64,000 nucleotides of DNA from Pseudomonadota bacterium. Its GTDB lineage: Bacteria; Pseudomonadota; Alphaproteobacteria; Dongiales; Dongiaceae. The stretch is taken from NCBI GenBank assembly GCA_016183985.1, contig JACPDN010000015.1, positions 95,132-159,131 of the forward strand, in the 5' to 3' direction. The position numbers and the translations under genes are program-made. This document shows positions 58,630 to 64,000 of this stretch, piece by piece (within the stretch, counting starts at the first letter, position 1; each line of letters starts with the position of its first letter). The notes beneath the pieces are model-generated. The model made no database searches. It was not told the DNA's origin and was given only the letters and a program-made list of their open reading frames with translations.

Positions 58630-60480
58630 ATGAACGTGGAATCCAGTCTCAATTCCGATACGGCCGCTGACCTTGTGATCCACGAATCGGACGTCGAGGG
58701 AGCCGTCCTCACCCAGGCGACAGGACCGGCGACAGGCCCGGTGGTTCAGGTTCAGGTGCCAGCTGGCGAGAACGTCGTGCGCATTCCGGTAACGGCCGGC
58801 GAAACCATTCAATTGCCCTTCCCCACCGACGGCCTTGATGCACGCCTTGGTGACGAGAACGGTAATCTCGCCATCAAATCCGGTGACGTGACCGTCATCC
58901 TGCAAGGCTATGCCGATGCAAGCCAGGCAGCTCCGATCGAGATCGTCGGCTCCAATGGCGAACATGTCGACGTTGCATCGACGCTTGCCTCAACGGATCC
59001 CAATCTCGACATCCAAACCGCGGCTGGCCCGGCGGCGGGCGATCCCGGCGCTGGTCCGGACAATTCCGGTGGCCTCTTCGCACCCTTCGAGCCCTCATCC
59101 GGCATCGGCGGCCTGGATGCTGTCGGTGGCCTTGAGGCCACGGCACTCAACTACATCGTCATTCAGCGCACCAATACGTTCTTCGACCCGCAGGATGACC
59201 TCACCGCATTGGCCACGGACGAGCCCACCGGCATAGCGCCGATCAACTACAACGACACCAACAGCGGCGATGAGAACAGTTACCGCGACACCAATGTCAT
59301 GATCGTGCTGGATATCTCCGGTTCGATGCTGGAGGACGCCGATGCCACCACCGCCGGCACACAATCACGCCTCAGCATCGCCAAGGCGGCGCTCAGCAAC
59401 CTCCTCCATACCTACGAGACGCTGGGGGACGTGCGCGTGACGCTGGTGACCTTCGACAAGACCGCTTCGATCCCCTTTTCCTGGGGCAGCGTCTCCGACG
59501 CAATCACCGCGATCGAGGCCCTGTTGATCGGCGATTCGAAGGCGCTGACAAATTACGAAGCCGCACTGAAGGCCGCCGAATCCGCCTACGAGGCGCCAGG
59601 TAAGCTCACCGGCGATGTCGACAATGTCGTCTACTTTGTTTCCGACGGTAAGCCCACTTGGGGCGGTGACAAGGATAATGCCAACCATCTGACCGCCGGG
59701 CAAAAGGATGCCTGGGATGCCTTCCTCGAAGATCCGTCAAACGGCATCCACCATGTCTATGCCGTCGGCATCGGCGACGACATCGCCGGCAGCCCGGCAA
59801 ATCCGGACCGCGATCTCAAAGACGTGGCCGATCCCGATCGTGATCATTTGCCTGGCAATGACGTGCTCTATGTCACCGACCCGCTCGATCTCGGCACCCA
59901 ACTCGGCGGGACGGTCGAAGGGCACAGCATCACCGGCAATGTCCTCGACGGCAGCAATACATCCGGTGTCGGCGACAACGGCGCCGCCGGCACGCCGGAT
60001 GCGTCCGGCGACGGCACCACGCATATCTATACCTTCAGCTATGACGCTGCCGATGACGGTCATGACGTCAGCTTCAGTTGGGACGGCACCGCCAGTGTCG
60101 TTACGCAGGACGGTCCCGGCGGAGTCAATGTGATCATCTCAGGGCGAGAGGTCTCCTTCGATACCGAAAACGGCCGCATGACTTTCCATTTCGATACCGG
60201 TAGCTACACCTTCGTGCCGGGCTGGGTTTCGGAAGACGCCGATGTCGTCTTCCATTACGGCACAAGCGATTCCGACGGCGATGTCGACCAGCCCGATACA
60301 GGCACTGGCGACAATGACCAGGGCGGTACGAGCGTGCCGGGTGGCGCCGATCTGGTGATCACGATCCACGATGTGCCGGAACCGCAAGTCTCGGTAGCCA
60401 GCATCGAGCATGTGGAGACCTTCGTCAGTCCGACCACGATACCTGGCGATCAGGAAGCGGCGGCTCTCGCCGCCGGCTGA
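58630..60480 (+). CDS. VWA-domain protein resembling the N-terminus of a giant RTX/BapA-type adhesin
   Basis: A 616-residue acidic protein without a Sec signal. The N-terminal region (VQVQVPAGENVVRIPVTAGE, then VTVILQGYADAS) matches the retention-module-like start of very large type-I-secreted adhesins. A von Willebrand A domain begins near residue 222 with the MIDAS motif D228-I-S-G-S. An Asp/Gly-rich region follows (GDVDQPDTGTGDNDQGGTSV), and the protein stops soon after an EHVETFVSPTT segment. Giant adhesins continue for thousands of residues with Ig-like and RTX repeats; none are present, so this is a short form or remnant. ATG 58630 is chosen because GGAG lies 6 nt upstream. No type I secretion genes are in the window. 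Confidence 0.8.
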   Translation: MNVESSLNSDTAADLVIHESDVEGAVLTQATGPATGPVVQVQVPAGENVVRIPVTAGETIQLPFPTDGLDARLGDENGNLAIKSGDVTVILQGYADASQAAPIEIVGSNGEHVDVASTLASTDPNLDIQTAAGPAAGDPGAGPDNSGGLFAPFEPSSGIGGLDAVGGLEATALNYIVIQRTNTFFDPQDDLTALATDEPTGIAPINYNDTNSGDENSYRDTNVMIVLDISGSMLEDADATTAGTQSRLSIAKAALSNLLHTYETLGDVRVTLVTFDKTASIPFSWGSVSDAITAIEALLIGDSKALTNYEAALKAAESAYEAPGKLTGDVDNVVYFVSDGKPTWGGDKDNANHLTAGQKDAWDAFLEDPSNGIHHVYAVGIGDDIAGSPANPDRDLKDVADPDRDHLPGNDVLYVTDPLDLGTQLGGTVEGHSITGNVLDGSNTSGVGDNGAAGTPDASGDGTTHIYTFSYDAADDGHDVSFSWDGTASVVTQDGPGGVNVIISGREVSFDTENGRMTFHFDTGSYTFVPGWVSEDADVVFHYGTSDSDGDVDQPDTGTGDNDQGGTSVPGGADLVITIHDVPEPQVSVASIEHVETFVSPTTIPGDQEAAALAAG

Positions 60481-60488
60481 TGCGGATC

Positions 60489-60520
60489 AATCGGCGCTGG
60501 CGGAAACGTCAGCGCCGATT
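60489..60520. terminator. Probable bidirectional terminator between convergent genes
   Basis: AATCGGCGCTG (60489-60499) pairs perfectly with CAGCGCCGATT (60510-60520), giving an 11-bp stem with a 10-base loop, with TT-rich edges on both strands. It lies 8 bp after the VWA-protein stop and overlaps the stop codon of the convergent GT2 gene. Confidence 0.65.
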
Positions 60521-61450
60521 TGCCGGCTTCAACACCAGTTTCGCTTTGTGATACGTGACGCGCAGCCCGTAATGCAGCGCACGCACAAGAAGCTTTGGCG
60601 ATGGCATGCCGGCAAGAGCTCGTGCCAGATGGCCGAAAGTGGCGCCGGCATCGTGAAATGTCATGGCATTGAGCTTGGCAAGCAGCATTTCATGCTCGGC
60701 CTTGAGCGCCCGTAGTTCGGCCGGATCGTCCGCCACCATCCGATAGACGGTTTCGAACACCATGCGATGCCCGGCCATCACTTTGGCAACGTTGCTCGAT
60801 ATCTGCCCGGTTCCGTCATAGTAATAGTGCAGCAGCGGTTCGGGTACCATGTGCAGTGCGCCGGCAGTCGATAGGCGCAGCCATAATTCCCAATCCTGGC
60901 AGCTCGGCATATCCTTGCGGAAGCCGCCGACGGCATGAAAGGCATCGGCCACCACCAGGCAGGATGAGGTTGGGCCGATCACATTGTGCCGCATCAAGCC
61001 ATGCTGCGAGATGATCGGCTGATCGACGATCTTGTTGCGGACCTTGCCGGCGCGGTGATAAGCGACGCCGCCAAAGACCGCTGCAATTCCCGGTCGGCCG
61101 GCGAAGATCTTCAGCTGCCTTTCCAGCTTCTCCGGCGCCCAGGCATCGTCTGAATCGAGGAATCCCAGGAAGCGGCCGGTTGCTGCACGCGCGCCGATAT
61201 TGCGCGCTTCCGGGGCGCCGGTCGATTGCAGATTCTTGATCACCCGCACCGGCACGCCGTTACGGCCCTCAAAGCTCTTCGCCATATCGCCGGTGCGATC
61301 GGTCGATCCGTCATCGACCACGATGATCTCGGTTGGCTTTACGGTCTGTGCCAAGGCGCTTTCGATCGACCGGCCGATCACATGCTCCCGGTTCTTCGCA
61401 GGGATGATCACCGATACCGTTTGCAAATCCTCAACCTCAGACACGGGCAT
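60509..61450 (-). CDS. Glycosyltransferase family 2 protein
   Basis: A 313-residue GT-A enzyme: VSVIIPAKNREHVIGRSIES at the N-terminus, EIIVVDDGSTDRTGDMAKSF, ARNIGARAATGRFLGFLDSD (DxD-type acidic motif) and CQDWELWLRLSTAGALHMVP. ATG 61450 is chosen after two GTG codons at 61456 and 61453. The start overlaps the upstream GT2 gene by 14 nt. It probably adds a sugar during repeat-unit synthesis or to another surface glycan. Confidence 0.87.
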   Translation of the reverse strand: MPVSEVEDLQTVSVIIPAKNREHVIGRSIESALAQTVKPTEIIVVDDGSTDRTGDMAKSFEGRNGVPVRVIKNLQSTGAPEARNIGARAATGRFLGFLDSDDAWAPEKLERQLKIFAGRPGIAAVFGGVAYHRAGKVRNKIVDQPIISQHGLMRHNVIGPTSSCLVVADAFHAVGGFRKDMPSCQDWELWLRLSTAGALHMVPEPLLHYYYDGTGQISSNVAKVMAGHRMVFETVYRMVADDPAELRALKAEHEMLLAKLNAMTFHDAGATFGHLARALAGMPSPKLLVRALHYGLRVTYHKAKLVLKPANRR

Positions 61451-62369
61451 CACCACGCATGGTCTTGTAAGCGAGCCACCAGATGGTCGGCAGGGTACCG
61501 GCGCTCTTCATGCAATCCCAGATGATTGACGCCTTGTCGTCTTTGTATTTGAGATTGGAAAGCTTGATGCCGGCAACGCGGCGGCGAAAAACCGTCTCTC
61601 CCAGAAGCGCCCGGTGCTTTTTCAGCGACATGATGAACAGTTCTTCCTTGCCCGTCGCCACTTTCTTCAGGCTTTTGGTGATGCTGTCCGTGTTGCCGGT
61701 GCGGCGCTGGAACAATGGCTGCGGGACGTAGACCAGCGGCTCTTTCTGGCTATAGCGCACATAGATGTCCCAATCTTCGCCCCATCGCAACGCCTCGTCG
61801 AAGGGCTCTTCCAGCAGCCGCGTGCGCTTGGCCATGAAGCCCGTGGTGCCGGCGAATTTGTTGCCATAAAGCAGCATCTCAGTGTCGATGCTGGTCACCG
61901 GACGCACGACGAGACGCCCCGTCTCAAGGACCGAGAAGCCAGTTACCGAGGCGTCGCTCGCTCCCATCGCGGCCAGTTGGACATCGAGCTTGTTGGGCAG
62001 CCAGATATCGTCGTCATCAAGGAAGGCCACATAATCGCCGGTGGCAATCTTCACCCCGACATTGCGTGTGGAACTGGGGCCTGAGCCAGTCTCCTTGCGG
62101 TGATAGACGATGCGCGTGCCGAACTGGGCCAAGGCGGCCTTGAGATCCACGGGCGAGCAATCGTCGACGACGATGACCTCCTTGTTGGGATAGGTCTGCT
62201 CCAATGCGCTCGCAACCGCCTCGATGAGCGGCGCCGGCCGGTTATAGGCCGAAATGACGATACTGATCTTGGGCCTGGTCGTGGGACGGTCGGTCTCCAG
62301 GTTCTGGGTGCTGTCTGTCGCGGTTTGGGCAGGCAGTGGGGTGGCAGGCAAGGGAAACCTCGTCGTCAT
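61437..62369 (-). CDS. Glycosyltransferase family 2 protein
   Basis: A 310-residue GT-A enzyme with a 30-residue polar leader, then KISIVISAYNRPAPLIEAVA, EVIVVDDCSPVDLKAALAQF, STRNVGVKIATGDYVAFLDD with DDDIW, and RWGEDWDIYVRYSQKEPLVY. The architecture is that of the following gene, but the sequences differ enough to imply separate acceptors. ATG 62369. It is followed by the second GT2 gene with a 14-nt overlap. Confidence 0.87.
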   Translation of the reverse strand: MTTRFPLPATPLPAQTATDSTQNLETDRPTTRPKISIVISAYNRPAPLIEAVASALEQTYPNKEVIVVDDCSPVDLKAALAQFGTRIVYHRKETGSGPSSTRNVGVKIATGDYVAFLDDDDIWLPNKLDVQLAAMGASDASVTGFSVLETGRLVVRPVTSIDTEMLLYGNKFAGTTGFMAKRTRLLEEPFDEALRWGEDWDIYVRYSQKEPLVYVPQPLFQRRTGNTDSITKSLKKVATGKEELFIMSLKKHRALLGETVFRRRVAGIKLSNLKYKDDKASIIWDCMKSAGTLPTIWWLAYKTMRGDARV

Positions 62370-62454
62370 GCAATGGACCGGAAATCGGGCACCGGGGGAT
62401 TAGTGATCACAATGCCGGGGACCGGCATTACCGCTGGTAACAAAGCTGTACGTG

Positions 62455-63549
62455 TTAGAGATAAATCTGCTCAAGGCGGCCAAGCATGGTGCGCTGATCA
62501 AAGGCCCGCGCCGACCGGCGCGCCTCTTTGCGCATGCGCGCAAGATGCGGCCGATCGCTTAAGACCCTGGCCAGCAGCTGCTGGAGGGCGCCGGCATCGC
62601 CAGCAGGGAAAAGCCAGCCATTGCGCTCGGGCTCGACCATCTCCGGCAAACCGCCCACGTCTGCAGCAATTACCGGCGTGCCGGCTGCCAGACCTTCCAG
62701 GGCAACAACACCTTGCGGCTCCGACCGGGACGGCACAACCTGCACGGCGGCTTGCGCCAGAAGGCCGCGCAGTCTTGGGCGGTCGACCCAGCCCAGGAAT
62801 TCGCAGGAAGACAGGCCGGAATGGGCCGCCCGTTCTTCCAGATCCTGTCGCTGCGGTCCGTCACCGACGATAGCGACCCTAAGGTCTGGATCGAGATCGC
62901 ACACAGCCGCGATCAATGTGTCGACGCCCTTCTCCACGGAAAGGCGGCCAGCGCAGATCACGTCATATTGCGGCTCATGCGACGCCGTGAATTCGCCAAG
63001 ATCAAGCAGATTGGGGATGACCGTTACCGCGCGGGGATTGGCACCTTCGTCGATCGCCAGCCGCGCCATGTAGTGCGACACGCAGACGACATGGCCGCTG
63101 CCGCGAAGGCCATGCCTGTTCGCCCGTCGATAAAGCCAGGTGCGTAGAGGTCCATAAGGATTGCCACCGCTCTCGAGCCGATCGCGAATGAGGGCGTGCA
63201 CCATATAGATCGTCGGGCGCCCTCCAGCGTTGAGAAGAACTGGCCAAGACAAGGTCGAATCATGAAAGACCAGGGCGTCAGCCGCGCCCTCGCGCAGGTA
63301 ACGCCACAGCAGCAAGTAGATGATCGCCATCGCTGCCAGTTCACGCAAGGTGCCCGGCAAGCGCTGGTGCCAGTTATGCCTCGGCACCACGACACGAACA
63401 CCCGCGAGCACGGGGCCGGCCAGCCGGTTGGTGATCATGACGACATCATGCCCGGCATCGCGTGCCACGCGCGCATCAAGCTGCGCGCGCCGCTGGACCG
63501 AACCGTTGCCGCCCAGCGAATAGACGAGATGCACGATGGTTTTCGCCAT
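62455..63549 (-). CDS. Glycosyltransferase family 4 protein
   Basis: A 364-residue GT-B enzyme: IVHLVYSLGGNGSVQRRAQL at the N-terminus; YDVICAGRLSVEKGVDTLIA, LRVAIVGDGPQRQDLEERAA and VVPSRSEPQGVVALEGLAAG (EX7E-type) in the donor domain. ATG 63549 with AGGA upstream. It lies 85 bp upstream of the GT2 pair and probably starts that small operon. Confidence 0.88.
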   Translation of the reverse strand: MAKTIVHLVYSLGGNGSVQRRAQLDARVARDAGHDVVMITNRLAGPVLAGVRVVVPRHNWHQRLPGTLRELAAMAIIYLLLWRYLREGAADALVFHDSTLSWPVLLNAGGRPTIYMVHALIRDRLESGGNPYGPLRTWLYRRANRHGLRGSGHVVCVSHYMARLAIDEGANPRAVTVIPNLLDLGEFTASHEPQYDVICAGRLSVEKGVDTLIAAVCDLDPDLRVAIVGDGPQRQDLEERAAHSGLSSCEFLGWVDRPRLRGLLAQAAVQVVPSRSEPQGVVALEGLAAGTPVIAADVGGLPEMVEPERNGWLFPAGDAGALQQLLARVLSDRPHLARMRKEARRSARAFDQRTMLGRLEQIYL

Positions 63550-63865
63550 GGCGTGATCCTTCCTCGATGTCTGGGCTGTTACCGATCACGACCGCAGCCT
63601 AGCCATCTATCAAGACGGTATTGCTATCGGGCCGCGACGCAGAGCCTTCCGGATTCTGGGCCTTCCAGATCCTGGGCCTTCCGAACCTTGGGCCTTCGGG
63701 GCCTTGCGGTCATCCGCCATTCGGCAAGACGCCATCTGCTAACGGCCGATGCGGGAAGCAGTTTCAAAGCAAGAACTTGGAAAGCTCCGACAAAGCACAT
63801 TGTCGGTCACTTTGAGGGGCGCGGTCAGCCTTTCGACAGGCGCCATAGACCCCATTCAGCAAAAA
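63550..63865. other. Non-coding spacer with a 16-bp tandem repeat
   Basis: No supported gene lies between the GT4 gene and the tRNA terminator. Within it, 63642-63705 holds four adjacent degenerate 16-bp units, each of the form GRGCCTTCCRRATYCT, the last one more diverged. The unit resembles no known element to me. A promoter for the GT4 gene must lie at the left edge. Confidence 0.55.
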
Positions 63866-63891
63866 AGCCCTCGGTATGTGTACCGAGGGCT
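63866..63891. terminator. Bidirectional intrinsic terminator after tRNA-fMet
   Basis: AGCCCTCGGTA (63866-63876) and TACCGAGGGCT (63881-63891) form a perfect 11-bp stem with a 4-base loop. It is flanked by AAAAA on the left and TTTTT on the right, so it can end transcription on either strand. On the minus strand it lies 10 nt after the tRNA. Confidence 0.9.
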
Positions 63892-63901
63892 TTTTGGTAT
63901 T

Positions 63902-63978
<77 letters not shown>

Positions 63979-64000
63979 TAATTCGATCGTTCATTCTGGC

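Noticed and set aside
58426..58965. Minus-strand 179-codon frame across the start of the VWA-protein gene
   Set aside because: It is antisense to a well-supported gene, shows no recognisable domain and has no ribosome-binding site.

Overview
The window is 64 kb of high-GC, gene-dense DNA from an alphaproteobacterium, probably a member of Rhodospirillales. This rests on gene families, operon style and an alphaproteobacterial-type initiator tRNA; no rRNA or housekeeping marker is present, so the placement is an inference. Most genes sit in tightly coupled operons with ATGA or TGATG junctions.

Left part (1-22 kb): after the tail of a CysA-like sulfate ABC ATPase and a TauE/SafE exporter come a Gfo/Idh/MocA oxidoreductase, an SDR and a nicotinamidase (pncA). 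A minus-strand operon follows, encoding a Liv-type ABC importer with a CPT-like kinase at its end. From 10.6 to 19.5 kb lies a coherent catabolic locus. It holds a molybdenum hydroxylase (FAD subunit plus a fused 2Fe-2S/Mo subunit), a 6-hydroxynicotinate reductase-like Fe-S protein, a UPF0280 (ApbE-like) protein, two DUF1185 paralogues, a MarR regulator and an enamidase. I read this as reductive nicotinate degradation (nicotinate to 6-hydroxynicotinate to tetrahydro-6-oxonicotinate to 2-formylglutarate). The nicotinamidase would supply nicotinate, the Liv system may import the substrate, and the adjacent modABC operon would supply molybdate. A near-identical 15-bp palindrome-like site lies just after the predicted -10 boxes of both the importer and the hydroxylase operons, a good candidate operator for the MarR protein.

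Middle part (22-30.6 kb): a ribose-type sugar ABC transporter with two permeases, one of them fused to an SMP-30/gluconolactonase domain, plus two free SMP-30 proteins and an AhpD-like protein. It looks like an uptake system for a sugar lactone or sugar acid that hydrolyses its cargo.

Right part (30.6-63.6 kb): a large exopolysaccharide and exosortase locus. It contains a priming glycosyl-1-phosphate transferase, an UppS homologue, Ugd, GalE, a UDP-glucuronate 4-epimerase, many glycosyltransferases, pyruvyl and acetyl transferases, a flippase and a polymerase/ligase. Export parts are a Wza-type protein, an outer-membrane barrel, a GumC-type chain-length protein and a detached tyrosine-kinase-like ATPase lacking the Walker A lysine. 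The PEP-CTERM-type parts are a PrsT TPR lipoprotein, a secretion ATPase, an exosortase-EpsI fusion of the XrtD kind and one VPLPA-like CTERM substrate. A VWA protein resembling the N-terminus of a giant adhesin, three more glycosyltransferases and an initiator tRNA-fMet close the window.
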